In this document: positions 25,228 to 36,976 of the stretch, one piece after another
Layout: each line of letters opens with the position of its first letter
Numbering within the stretch: position 1 is the first letter of the stretch
Source of the DNA: Atherix ibis
Taxonomy: Eukaryota; Arthropoda; Insecta; Diptera; Athericidae
Direction: 5' to 3'
NCBI GenBank assembly: GCA_958298945.1
Contig: OY282606.1
Location: 46,575,920 to 46,639,919, forward strand
DNA length: 64,000 nt
Position numbers and translations under genes: made by a program
Notes under the pieces: model-generated
What the model was told of the DNA's origin: nothing
The model's database searches: none
The model's input: only the letters and a program-made list of their open reading frames with translations

Positions 25228-26703
25228 CGCATTGAATATCTATAAAAAGTACAATTACTATTACTTCTATTGATATATTAAAAATTATTTACTTAAGAAA
25301 TTCATTCAAACAAATCACCAAATCATAAGTGACACTTTCAACAAATGTCAAACTGACGTTATTACTAGCCTATACACTACCAAAAGTGATTGTAGATTAG
25401 CTATTTGTTGTTTGCAATGTTATCAAAGAATGCGATGTTATTGCCTTAAAGCGAAACAAAAAATTAATTAAATTACCTCATATTTTATGTTAAAGTAATA
25501 TTTTTGGGGATTTTTTATTTATTTTAATATAAAGAAAAGAAAAAAATTGAGTTGATTGCTATAAAGTTTTTAAATACACTGTATACCAATTATGTTTCCA
25601 TTTGACAGTTGTTGATAGTGTTTTTTGCACATGCATGTATGCGTTCATCTTTTTGCCACTGGAATAGATCTAAGAGCATACCTACCATATGTTAGACGTC
25701 GAATTTACTGTTTGCGGAATAAAAATAAATAAAAGATGATAGATTCAATAAATTGCATATAATTTGGTAGAGTTTATATTCATCGGATGATTTTACTTTA
25801 CTTTTGTTTATTTGTTATTTGCTTTGGAATCTGTTAACTGACAATTCTCAATAGTCTATGCGGTAAACAATGCTCCAAAGGATTGGTTAGTAGTATTTAA
25901 ATACATTGTAGGCTGCTGGCCAAACGTGAAATTGTGAAATATTTATTAATTTTCTTTCTAAAATTATCCAACATAATTAACTTATCAAGCGGTTAAATAC
26001 AAAATGTTTCATTGTGTGCCAAAATAAAATAAAAAGGAAACGTAACTATTACATTTTTTGAGAGTATCTAAAGATATTTTTAAAATATTTGTAAACATTT
26101 AACAGAACAAAAATTTATTTATTTTATAGTGCATAGAAACAAAAATCAGTCACGGATTATTAAAAAAATTAAACTCATTCAAAAAATTTTAAAAACACCG
26201 CCACAATGGTGAAACTGCGCTAATCGTTGTGCGCAGCTTCATTAGAACAAGGCGGGAAATAATGGAAAATTGTTCACCAAGAATTACCGCCAAAACGTTG
26301 CTTTTACGGAAATAGTGTGTGGCTGGCACAGTGCAATTTTGTATTTTCTTATAATTTTCTTCAAAATATCTGCTGTGCAATTAATTAGGATTTTTTTAAA
26401 TATTTTATCGCAGTAATTTGTTTGGTAAGATTGAAGTTAATCAGTTAACGGAATTGAATTAAATTTAATGTAATCGGAATTTCATTAGTGTTGTTTTTTT
26501 TCGAAATAAGAAAATTGCTTATGTAAATGAAACAAAATTGATAAAATTAATATTTTCAAAAAGAAAGAAATAATTATTTCTTTGAAGAAAATCCACGGAA
26601 TTACTAACGTATAATTTTTATGAAACATTTTTGAATAGAAATAAGTACATTAAATGTGAACGTATTTTTTTGTCATATAATTTTAGGGCGTTTCTTCTCA
26701 ACA
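25228..26703. promoter_or_regulatory. Intergenic region between divergent U1-C and kinase genes, with probable 5' UTR exon and intron
   Basis: The two genes are head to head, so promoters for both should lie here. A more GC-rich block at about 26195-26335 may be the start of the kinase transcript. A donor TTTG|GTAAGA at 26424/26425 and an acceptor ATAATTTTAG at 26686 would remove a 262-bp intron and place the kinase ATG 17 bases into the next exon. No clear TATA box was seen. Confidence 0.4.
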
Positions 26704-27721
26704 ATGAGTAATATACTTTTGCCAAAGTACGGATCTACATGCCAGCCTTTTACAGTATTAATTGAGGGCAATATTGGTAGTGGGAAGACAACATTCCTTA
26801 ATCATTTTGCAAAGCACGACGATGTCTGCTCAATATCGGAACCAGTAGAAAAGTGGAGGAATTGTGGCGGTGTTAATTTACTTGTAAACAAAGATCATAT
26901 ACATTTCCAGTTCTAAATTGATAGTTTTTTTCATATTTTGTTCAGGATTTCATGTACAAGGAACCGTACCGATGGGCTATGCCCTTCCAAACTTATGTTA
27001 CATTGACTATGTTAGAATCTCATACTAAACCTACAGACAAACCCGTAAAATTAATGGAACGATCGATTTTTAGCTCTCGGTTAAAGAAAATAACATAATT
27101 CGTATTACGAACATTTTTCTAGAATTTATTATTGTAGATATTGTTTCGTTGAGAATATGAGACGCAATGGAAGTATTCATGAAGGAATGTTTCAAATTTT
27201 ACAGGATTGGTATGCGTTTATTGATAAATCAGTGCATATTCAGGCAGATCTTATTGGTAAATGCAAAGAAAATTCTTATAGAAAAGAATTTTTTTCTAAT
27301 GGTAATATTGAATTTTTTTTTTCCATTTTGAATATGTTTACCTTGGAAAAAAAAGTGTATTTGAGAACATCTCCCGAGGTGGTGTATGATCGAATGAAAA
27401 AACGTGCACGGTCCGAAGAGTGTTACGTACCCCTTAAATACCTCGAAGAACTGCACGAATTACACGAGCAGTGGCTTGTTCATAAGAAAAGAGGCCAACC
27501 TATACCGGTAACCAGAAAATAAATTGTGCCGCTTTCATATAGAAAATGTTAAATTTTCGTTGCGTATTATTAATTTTTAGATTATTACCCTGGATGCTAA
27601 TCTGGATTTGGAAAGTATCGAAACGGAATACAAAAGATCGGAAGACCAAATATTCAAAGAAACTGCATTGCGTCAGCCACTTTTCGCATCACCATCAAAA
27701 CGTAAAGATCTTAACTTTTAA
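26704..27721 (+). CDS. dnk: Deoxynucleoside kinase, five exons, 241 residues
   Basis: This is the insect multisubstrate deoxynucleoside kinase, which phosphorylates all four deoxynucleosides for nucleotide salvage. Exons: 26704-26883, 26946-27079, 27138-27256, 27356-27507, 27581-27721; all introns are GT...AG and the joined frame is 726 nt with no stop before 27719. Visible motifs: P-loop GNIGSGKT (residues 22-29), catalytic Glu46 in EPVEKW, substrate-site block WAMPFQTYVTLTML, the ERS motif in MERSIFSSR, FVENMRRNGS, and the arginine-rich lid RARSEE. Length is close to the Drosophila enzyme (about 250). The C-terminal tail is divergent, as in relatives. The start at 26704 is the first ATG after a probable 5' UTR acceptor. 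The third intron (99 nt) is a multiple of three and has no stop in frame, so its retention would insert 33 residues before the strand leading to the lid. Confidence 0.95.
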
Positions 27722-29147
27722 TATAAGTAAATTCTATTCCCGTATTCATGTATTTATTTTATTCACTTTATACAAATAATCTTTTATAATAAGTAATATT
27801 TTTTTTCATTCATTTATGCATTGTTGCTGATCATATTTGTAACAATAGTTGTATTCTTAATTGTTAGTTTTTATCAATTTTCATCGCATATACTATTTTA
27901 TTATTTCATATTTTCATTACAACCCCTTTTTTAGGGTCAATTTAGTTTTAAGTATATTTTTTGTTAATATTTTATTTATTTATAGAATTATTGATGACTT
28001 TATAAATATATGCAAATATAATTTAAATTCTCTTCTTAATTTTATGATTTAATTGTTTTTTTTTATAAGTTTAAATGGTAAATCGACAAATCAATATAAT
28101 ATTTCGTTGGGTGAACGATTGCTTTGGAAAATGCAGTATTTGCTTATTTAATAAATGTCAGTTATTAGAACTACTCTAAAGGTTACATCAATAGGACTGA
28201 ACTTTTATGTACGTGCCATTTACATAGAAAATTGAAATTGATTTTAGTTAAGAAAATAAAAAAAAAACGTAAGAATTTTTGCTATGAACAAAAAATATTT
28301 TCTGCTATGAAACCGTATTCTAAGAACATCTTGTTGTGTTTACATATTTCGATTGCGTTGGATTAATTTCGTATAAATTTTGTATAAAAACTAATTTGTT
28401 CTAATTTTAACCTATTTTTACGATTAAGTTTGTTTTAATTTTTTCATAAATATATGATAAGTAAATAAGAGAATTGAGTGCATGGAAATTATAAAAGCAT
28501 TCCGTAGTTGATATTGTGTCTTTGATTCGATATTTTTATTAACTCCATATATGTGTACTCTTATTGCTGAAGGCTCTATTTTAATTAACAAAACTGCATT
28601 AAAAAGTAGTTGATTCAGGATTGTGCTTTTTGTTCTCAACAAGATTGTGCTTTTTGTTCTCAAAAAGATTGGTTTTTGTGTGTGCAAATACGTCGAAAAT
28701 GTTGATTTTTATCTATGTTTGAGTGAGGGAATCTATAACATGTACGACTTGGACGTCAATTTGAAAATGAAAACAACAAACTAACTTTCCACCTATCTGA
28801 TTGTGCATGGAAATAAACTCAATTGGTTGAACAATAGAAACGTCGAATTGCGTTCGATTCGAGATAATATTGAGCTGATCAGCTGGTGGCTCTCCACTAT
28901 CCTATTCCCGAAACTTGCCGTATCTACTAACCAAATGTCATTTACTATCTTTAGGCATGCGTACACAAACATACTGGATCAACAGTGGAAGATTTCTTCC
29001 CTCCAAAATTTTGAGCAATAAAACGTATCAGAATCCGAATTAGCCTTCCGAATTTCTTTGGTAACAAACCTCGTCCATAATGACATTCCCATGGTGTTCA
29101 ACTTACCATCTTTCATATTTTAAATGAATCTCACAACCAAAAATTTG
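27722..29147. other. AT-rich intergenic DNA with a short tandem repeat
   Basis: Up to about 28600 the sequence is AT-rich without coding signal. About 28690-29150 is more complex and reads like decayed repeat DNA, but matches nothing I recognise. Short frames here are broken within 75 codons. Confidence 0.45.
28619..28666. repeat. 24-bp unit repeated twice in tandem
   Basis: GATTGTGCTTTTTGTTCTCA plus four bases occurs at 28619-28642 and again at 28643-28666, nearly identical. Confidence 0.8.
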
Positions 29148-29192
29148 TGGCGCTACAAAAATGGCCTCTGTCTTTTGTCTCAGAGACCTTAC
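29148..29192 (-). repeat. Dispersed repeat shared with 60950-60993
   Basis: The reverse complement of this 45-bp stretch matches 60950-60993 at most positions, beginning GTAAGGTCTCTGA and ending near AGAGGCCATTTTTGTAG. The match is too complex for chance, so both sites probably descend from one transposon family. Confidence 0.65.
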
Positions 29193-29535
29193 AAAAATAA
29201 TTTAAAAAAACTCAATTGGTCGCGGTAGATGGTAAAAACTATATTTGTAAGAATATTAGAGATGTTGTACAAACAATTTGCAGTAGATAAATATATGACA
29301 GTAAAAGACGAACGTTCTCCGGCGTTTTCTGAAAAATTTCTCATTCAAAAGCCCAACAAGGCAGATGACTCTATTATTACGGCATTGATGAAAATGTAGT
29401 TGTTTTATTAATCGCCAGCTAGACATCTATCTGTAGTAGCAAATACCTCCAGTATTAATTTCCTATATTCCTTGTATATGTACTTCGTTGAAAAGCAGTA
29501 TTTAATCCGTATTTTTTTTTTGGTTCATACACATA

Positions 29536-31108
29536 CAGTGTTGCTCAAAACAAAAGCAACTGAAATTTGAAATTCAGTTTTTTTAATATATAATTTTTTT
29601 ATTAAACAACTTAGGATTTTTTTTTTATAACTTATATTTATAAATTAAATTTAAAAAACAAAAAACTTCAACATTTCTTTAGAGTTTCAAAAAAATATAA
29701 CGGTTTAAATAATATCACATAGTACTGCACGTGTGCAAAACAATAGCAAGTTGTTATTGCAATACTTTTTATTAGAGAAATTACCGTTATTCAAGTATTT
29801 TTGTAAGCACCGTTAGTATTTATTTAATTGATCAGCCCACAATTGTGAACAATATCAATTCCAGTATTGTTTGATTTGTTGGGCAGAATAGTTGTCTGAA
29901 GCAGTGACTCAATATGGCAAGAAATAAATATTTTACAAATTTCAAAGAGAAAATAATTTTAGATTATAAAAATGGGATTTCACAAAAAGAGTTAGCAGAG
30001 AAATATTCCATTAATTAATCAATTATATGCCGAATAATTGCATTTTATATAAAAAATAATAATGTCCAGACTGTGCATCTAGGTGGCAGACCACGAAAAA
30101 CAACAAAACGGGAAGATATGTTAATTCTCCGTGAAATAAAAAAGGATCCGTATATTTCTTCCAGCCGTTGATGGTGGACTATTCGTCGACGAGCCATCGT
30201 TTAAAGTAAGAAAGAAACCATTTATTTCGGCTAAGAACAGGAGAGCCCGACTCCAATTTGCAAAGGACCATATTAATTGGACCTTAACAAAATGGAAATC
30301 CGTGTTATTCTCAGACGAATCAAAATTTAATTTAAAATGATCCGATGGTTTGCACCGCGTTCGGAGACCTATCAACGAATCGCTAAATCCAAAATATTGT
30401 AAGGGAACGGTTAAACATGGAGGCGGTGGTACAATGGTCTGGGGGTGTTTTTCAGGACATGGACTTGGTCCAATTCACCAAATAAACAATATAATGGACC
30501 AATATGTCTATATGCGGATGAAGAAATGTCCTTAAGGTGGACATTTCAACAAGATAATGACCCCAAACACACCGCTAAATCAGTGACATCTTGGTTTGCG
30601 ATGAATAAAATAACCGTAATGAAGTGGCCTGCGCAATCTCCGGATCTCAACCCAATAGAGAATTTACGGGAAATCGTAGACAGGAGAATAAATAGAGAAA
30701 ACTGTAAAAACAAGGACGAACTTTTCGTTCAAATCTGTGAGGCCTGGAAAAACATCCCCACTAAATTTATTAATAATTTATTGGAGTCGATGCCGAGAAG
30801 ATGTAAAGCCGTTATAAAAAATAAAGGATTTGCCACCAAATATTAAAATAATATCCAAACAATCCAATAAAAATAATATTGCAATAACAACTTGCTATTG
30901 TTTTGCGCACGTGCAGTACTATGTGATATTATTTAAACCGTTATATTTTTTTGAAACTCTAAAGAAATGTTGAAGTTTTTTGTTTTTTAAATTTAATTTA
31001 TAAATATAAGTTATAAAAAAAAAAAACTCTAAGTTGTTTAATAAAAAAATTATATATTAAAAAAAACTGAATTTCAAATTTCAGTTGCTTTTGTTTTGAG
31101 CAACACTG
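29536..31108 (+). mobile_element. Tc1-like element with ~230-bp IR/DR ends, inactive
   Basis: The element is 1,573 bp long with a TA duplication on both sides (29534-29535 and 31109-31110). The terminal inverted repeats span 29536-29764 and 30877-31108 and are almost identical. Each arm carries a direct repeat: CAAAACAAAAGCAA near the tip (29546-29559) and CAAAACAATAGCAA near the inner end (29736-29749). This is the IR/DR layout known from Sleeping Beauty and S-type elements. The near-identity of the two arms contrasts with the broken transposase. Confidence 0.92.
29914..30846 (+). pseudogene. Tc1-type transposase, broken
   Basis: Starting at ATG 29914, a helix-turn-helix segment (ILDYKNGISQKELAEKYS) runs into an early stop near 30016. 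Later frames contain LGGRPRKTT, LFSDESKFNL (first catalytic Asp), FQQDNDPKHTAK (second Asp) and SPDLNPIENL (third acidic residue, D34E arrangement), ending at 30846. Several stops and at least two frame changes interrupt it, and sequence is missing between about 30500 and 30525. Catalytic residues are kept, but the reading frame is not. Confidence 0.88.
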
Positions 31109-31110
31109 TA

Positions 31111-32279
31111 TATGGCTCATACACTGATCATCCGTATTTTTTTTTCTGGCTCATACACTGACGCCAATTATACTAAAACTTAAACCTTTTTAAATTAAAA
31201 GATTGTGCATACATATGGTATATCTTTCTTTTTTTTTCTTATTTTATTCATAACACTTTTCAATCGTTCTATAAAGTATAATAAAATTTTCAAAATCTCA
31301 ATTTTCCAATAATTTTTAACTTAAAGGTATTTTATTGCCATTTGAAATCTTATAACAAATGCCCTACGTTAAGATAATACCGCTCGATTGGGTAAACTTA
31401 ACCACGATCACGAAAAAATACCCCAGCATAACTGAATAAATAGTAGAAAAATGGTATTTTCAAATAGTAATATTTATTAAAAAATTTAATATTGAAAATA
31501 TCAAAAACCCAAAGGTAAATAGTCACGTTTTCTTTTATGGTAGAATATAAAACACGTGCGCATTTTGTGGTGAACTAAATCGATTACACAATAAATTTTT
31601 CTTTTTGATATTTTTTCACGATTATTCAAATTAAGTGAATATATGACATCAAGTGAGTATTTGCGTTTTTCTTGAAAGTAATAAGGTTTTACAAAGTCAA
31701 TTATTTTAAATAAATTCACGTTACTTGCCATTCGATTAAAAATGTTCAATTAGAATCAAATTGAATTATTAAAATTTGTAATTTGATAACAATTAATAAC
31801 AATTGCCTAAGCGATCAAATTATACGTATTTATAAGTGAACGGAACTAGGTGATTTCTGTTGTGTCTAAACACATAACTTTAGTATCCATTAATGAATTC
31901 GTCTATTAATTAAATCTACCTCAATACGTATTAAAATGTGTACTTAAAACGATTACAAAGTAGGCCTTTGAGAGGCCTTTTTTGGGTAGGCTTTTTTTCC
32001 AATTCCACACAAGAATGTGATACCAATACCTTTTTTAATTTGTAATATTGTAGCAACATTATTTCATTATAATATGTTGCAATTTAAAAATGCGCTACTA
32101 TTAACGAGTGTGCACAGTAATTAATCTTTCACTTTAATTGGAAATATTGACTTGTGATTGATATCTATGCACTTGGACTAGCACATTTCTTTATAGTAAT
32201 GGTTAACATTAAAAGTAACTAATTTTGAATAGTATGACATATATTGATCATTTTAAAATTCTCTGATGCATTATAAACC
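31111..32279. other. AT-rich intergenic DNA
   Basis: Directly right of the Tc1 element, a copy of TCCGTATTTTTTTT followed by GGCTCATACACTGA resembles the sequence left of the element, so the insertion split a short tandem repeat. No gene is visible in the rest. A frame of about 80 codons on the - strand at 31501-31749 lacks supporting features. Confidence 0.4.
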
Positions 32280-33300
32280 TCCATCGTTCGAAAGAAACAC
32301 ATTTCCCAATTACAAACTAAACCGTCCAACTTCCTTAAGACTAATAAGTGTCCTTTCAGTCCTATCAAAAGTCTTTTAGAGAATATTACTGCACCGCTTA
32401 CATCGCCTACTTGAATCCTCGAATTTAATTCTCAACTATCAATTCGTTTTCCGCTTCAAACATGCCGATTTCGTTGCATCTTCTTTAGAAAGAAAGTAGA
32501 ACTGTCCAGGTGTGTTTTTAGACATAAGTCAAGCTTTTGATCGAGTCTTACAGCCGTCCTTACTCTTCAGAGTTTTCATACTCAATAGAATACTTCCTTC
32601 CACCTATTATCTAATACAAAAATCATTCCATTTAAATAGACATTTCCAATCAAATGAATGCAATGAAATCTTGAATATCTCTCCGATATTGGCTGGTGTT
32701 CCACAAGGAAGTAGATTTGGCGCCATACTCTACAATATTTATTGATCCGATATTCCAATCTGTTCCTAAGCATTCTGCACCACACGCACTGTTGATATGA
32801 CCTACATTGAACCTAGCAGAAGTCCTCACCATGCATTCGAAGCTTTCCGAAACCTCCAGAACTACTGTACCAAGTTGAGAATGAAAGTAAATGAACATAA
32901 ATTTATGCATATAACTTTTGCTCTCTGTGCTGAAAAATGTTCTCCAATATATTGTAAGGGGGTAGTACTATACCACAACTAGGACTGAAAGACTGAACTC
33001 AATAGACGATACCGCCAACTACTTCAACTTCTGGACAAACGTTCTAAGCTTACTTACTATAGGCAACAAAATGCTTTTATATAATAGCCTACTAAAACCT
33101 ATATGGACTCAAGAATTAGAACTTCAGTAGAATCCAATTCCACTGAAGTTTTAAAAAGTTTCAGTCACGTCTTCCCAATCATACTAATCATCTTGTTCGG
33201 AAAGTATCCTCCACTTGTTTTTCTATAAACACCTATCGACGACATAAATTCACTGGTCTCTGGACTTGTTTAAATAATAAGCCTCAATTTATGTTCGCAA
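32280..33300 (+). pseudogene. Jockey-type LINE reverse transcriptase fragment
   Basis: The frame at 32512 encodes VFLDISQAFDRV, the reverse transcriptase motif with the first catalytic aspartate, and further on GVPQGSRFGAILYNIY, the next conserved motif. After a stop and a shift, 32797-32982 carries a later block (AFRNLQNYCTKLRMKVNEHKF). The usual FADD motif is lost. About 33020-33120 still resembles the downstream region (SKLTYYRQQN). Earlier sequence back to 32280 fits the upstream part of the same domain. The fragment is truncated at both ends and interrupted on the right by the transposon at 33306. Confidence 0.8.
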
Positions 33301-33305
33301 ATGTA

Positions 33306-34214
33306 CAAGGTGGGCCAACTTGGACTGACAGATTTAAAATGCATATAACTTATTTTATTTTTTTGCAGATCACAAAGAATTTATATAAAATTTTATATGT
33401 GTTCATACTGAGTCCAAAAACGCGATAAATTTGTTGAATTTTATTTTTCTTCCGGACGATCTATTGTTACAACACAAAGAAAATACTCGTCCACGTGCTA
33501 CTGAATTGGGCATCTTCAGAATATCGCTACGACTTATTTTGAAATGTGATCCGAGGATGTTTACATACAAAATTCGATTGGTTCAAGAATTATTGCCAAG
33601 GGCTACAGCATTTCAGCTTGCGACAGATAATGCCAACTTTTTGAATAATCTCATTATTACAGAAGAAGCGCATTTTCCTTTAAATGGATATGTCAATAAA
33701 CATAACTGCCAAATTTGGGGTACGGAGAATCTGAGAGAGCATCTCTGGGGCGGTATATTGGACCATGTTCGAAAAAATGTCCTGCAGTTCTGAATAACCC
33801 TGGCATATGGTTCCAGCAAGATGAAGCTACATCTCATACCGCGAGAGCGACAATGGCGATTCTTCGAGAACTTTTCAATGACCAAATAATTGCAAAAAAT
33901 GCACCTGATTTTTTGTGGAGTTTCTTGAAGCAACGGGTTTACGTGAACAAACCACAAAACATTCAGGAACTAAAGCTAAATATTTGAACAGAAATTGCAA
34001 ATTTGGAGCCAAAAACGTTGCGCACCGTATTGCCAAATGCCTTAGGAAGAGCTATGGTATTAACTGCCAACAAGAAAATGGAAAGCATTTAAAGGATATT
34101 ATTTTTGACATTTAGATTCAATTATTACACTTTCATTTAAAAAAAAAAAAAATCATTTAAAAATACAAAAGTTATGTGCATTTTAAATCAGTTTGTCCAA
34201 GTTGGCCCACCTTG
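33306..34214 (+). mobile_element. Internally deleted Tc1/mariner-superfamily element
   Basis: A 909-bp element has inverted ends beginning CAAGGTGGGCCAACTTGGAC and flanking TA duplications at 33304-33305 and 34215-34216. The inverted repeats run about 45 bp with a few mismatches. It carries a broken transposase and lies next to jockey reverse transcriptase sequence. Confidence 0.88.
33431..34115 (+). pseudogene. Tc1/mariner-type transposase remnant
   Basis: The first part, up to 33793, shows KIRLVQELLP and FLNNLIITEEAHFPLNGYVNK, where the catalytic Asp-Glu pair of the family appears as Glu-Glu. After a deletion and frame change, 33800-33990 has WFQQDEATSHTARATMAILR with the second catalytic Asp, then VYVNKPQNIQEL. 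The region that normally carries the third acidic residue is mostly deleted. A last conserved stretch up to 34115 lies in another frame. The copy cannot encode an active enzyme. Confidence 0.8.
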
Positions 34215-34216
34215 TA

Positions 34217-34706
34217 CATGTTAGCAGGAGAAACTTTGACGGATGTTTACTCCCCATAACACTTCATGTTAAATAATACTTTTATCTAAATCTTCTTGTC
34301 TGCGTTGTAGTTGTAAAATTCATTGAACTGTTGACTGATTGCTATGTTCAGTAAATTCTCAAACGATGCTAGGCTAAAGGAACTGAACCTTATCGTATTC
34401 GCAGCTACAAACAAATCAAGGTGAAATGACCCTCCACTCTTAAATCACACTTTGCCCTAACGTGGTTCTAAATGAATGCTTATAAACCACTCAAATGTTT
34501 CCAAATTCATTTGGAGGTGCAATACTCTTAATGTAGGTTCGCACGAAAATTTATTTAAATTAATTCTTATCAGATTCTACGGCCTTAACAATCCAGATTT
34601 GGAGATTCGAAGTACCACTTGAAGATTTAAAAAAAATTTCAATCAATATGTTGGATACCATTGTGATTTTGTTCGAGAGGACTTTTGCCAACGATATAAC
34701 AAACAT
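34217..34706. other. Unidentified repeat-like sequence between two transposons
   Basis: The composition is less AT-rich than typical intergenic DNA here, and no frame is long. It may be the continuation of the LINE split by the element at 33306, but I found no motif to prove it. Confidence 0.3.
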
Positions 34707-36348
34707 GTTTATTTTGAAAGTGGCGTAAGTCACTGTACTTAGGAATTTAATTGCGGGGATAAGGGTGTGTGAAGTGTTGTTTTGAATTCTGTCCAGTATT
34801 GGTTAAAAAGCTATGATCAGTGAATATATTTGTATAAGAGGGAAAGCATAGTGCAGTTTCATAAGTTATACTATACTGATTTATTAAAATTACTTTATAG
34901 TGATCAGATCAAACATCCTTATTTTAGTTATGGAATTATATGGCATTCAATATGCATTTTTATTTTATAGAAATATTCGATCCTATAATGCGAAAGAGCT
35001 TTAACACAAGAAAAAGACATATGAAAGTGATTTCATCAGATGAAGAAGAAATTTACATGGAATCAATAGAAAAAGAGAACAACACAACAAAAGGAACAGA
35101 AACCCATCATCATTAAGGAAAACGAGGATATAGAAACGAAGAAAAGTATACTCAAGACATTAACAAAGATAAGAGAAATAGTGGCAAACTCAAAAATTAT
35201 TTTTCCCTAAAAAAATTGCAGTTAACTCTTATTGTTTGGAAAATTGTGGAGATAAAATAAGTGCTTTTAATCGACAACATATCTTTGATAAATTTTAGAA
35301 GTTAGCAAACTTTACTAAGCAAAATTTGTTTTTAAATACCATAGTTGAAAGAGAAATACTTAAAGAGAGAAAATCAAGGAACTACAAATCGAAACTAAAA
35401 CAATGACAATTTCAATATTATTTAACACATAAAAATGTAACCAACACGATTTGTTAAAAAATTCTTATTTATGGATACTTTCGACATCTTAGGAAAACTC
35501 ACACATACTTTTATATGAGATGCTCCTGAAGAAGATTTTCGTGGAAAATGCGAAAATTCAAAGACAAATATGGAATAATCTCTCACAATTGGCATCAAAA
35601 AGCACATTCTAAGTTGATTGGCTAAAAATTTAACGAATAAAATTTTTCCATGATAATCCTTATAGAATATTTTATAAACTAACTTTAGATAAAAAAGAGT
35701 AATTTCTGATTTAATATTTGTCACCAAAAAAAGCAAGACCAAAACGTTATTCACAAACAGAAATGGAACCTTTACACTTTGGTACTCGTTCTATTACTTC
35801 AGCAAAATATATAGACATATAATATATTATATAATATATCCCCAATTTGCCGAAGTTACATATTTTAAAAATTTCAAACAAAATACAATTTTCAAGGACT
35901 TAGTAACTTTTTTTTATTAATGACGACAATTTAATTGTACTTTTATATGAAATACGTTATAATTATGAATTATGAATATTAAAATTATTTTTGTATTTTA
36001 TGAATATTAAATTAAAAAATTCTTGAATAAACATTTATATGAAATACAGAATATTAGTTATTATTATAATATATCTTTGTAATTTATTCTCCAATTTTCC
36101 TTCTAAATACCATCACAAAAAAAATATCGGAAAAAATTAAAATGTCAGTAATTTTTCTAAACTATTTTTTTGAAAGTGGGATAAGTCACTATAATTATGA
36201 AAAAATGGTGACTTTTCAACGAAATTTTTTTATACTGAGAAAAATATAAGTATCCTGAGATAAAAAAAAAAAAAATCTCCTCGAAAGTTAGCATCAATAT
36301 TTTTAAATATGTTAAAACACAGTGACTTATGCCAGTTTCAAAATAAAC
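34707..36348 (+). mobile_element. DNA transposon with 30-bp terminal inverted repeats
   Basis: Left end 34707-34736 and right end 36319-36348 are inverted repeats matching at 28 of 30 positions (GTTTATTTTGAAAGTGGCGT, then AAGTCACTGT). The 1,642-bp interior holds a decayed protein region on the + strand. A third copy of the end sequence lies in direct orientation at 36169-36190. No target duplication is obvious. I cannot name the superfamily. Confidence 0.7.
34974..35760 (+). pseudogene. Decayed protein of the 1.6-kb DNA transposon
   Basis: Two short stretches read like one protein broken by many stops. NSYCLENCGDKISAFNRQHIFDKF has a Cys-x3-Cys start and an FDKF helix. A later stretch near 35520-35610 reads DFRGKCENSKTNME and IGIKKHILS. 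This order (cysteine pair, FW/F helix, then an RGK segment and an IKxHI helix) resembles a widespread uncharacterised arthropod transposon protein, by memory only. No frame exceeds about 40 codons, so it is not functional. Confidence 0.4.
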
Positions 36349-36976
36349 GGCTCATATGTGCCTCATTGCATCTTAAGTATATAAGGTGTATTCTTTCCGT
36401 TAAGATTATTTTGGAATTCAATAACTTTCATTTATTTATACTTAAGGTTGAGTGAGGATTCAAATACTTTGGCTCGTGAGTTGGATATTCAAAAACGTTA
36501 AACAACAGTTGAGTCATTGGATTTTGGGACCTTAAAAGGTCATTTATAATACAAATACTCGTAATTATAAATAGTCGAATAGTAATGCTTATAATTCTTT
36601 TTAAATTAATCACTATAATACCTATTATTACTATAGACACTTAAAAGTTTGCATACATTTCAAATCAAAATTCAAATCCGACATAAGAAATTAGAATTAC
36701 CAAAACCTTCTATTGTATACTAATTAATGAATCATCATTGGCCGCAAGCACATTTTTTTCGGTCTCTACGAAACCAGTCACAAATTATGTTTTTTTGTTC
36801 TATAGGAACGCATATTTCTTAGCACAAAAGTAGCGGAAGTAAATTGTTAAAGTGGACTTGAAAATTCTGTAGCAATATTTAAGAAGCTCTAACAATTTAC
36901 ATGTTGTTGTTTTTTTTTTATAAAACTAATTTCAATTGCAAATAATCGATTCAGTTCAAAGATCATTCCGGGCCAG

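Noticed and set aside
31501..31749. 82-codon frame on the - strand
   Set aside because: It does not begin with ATG, has no neighbouring signals and matches nothing; chance is possible at this length.
35422..35754. 110-codon frame on the - strand
   Set aside because: It is antisense to the decayed protein of the 1.6-kb transposon, whose motifs are on the + strand.
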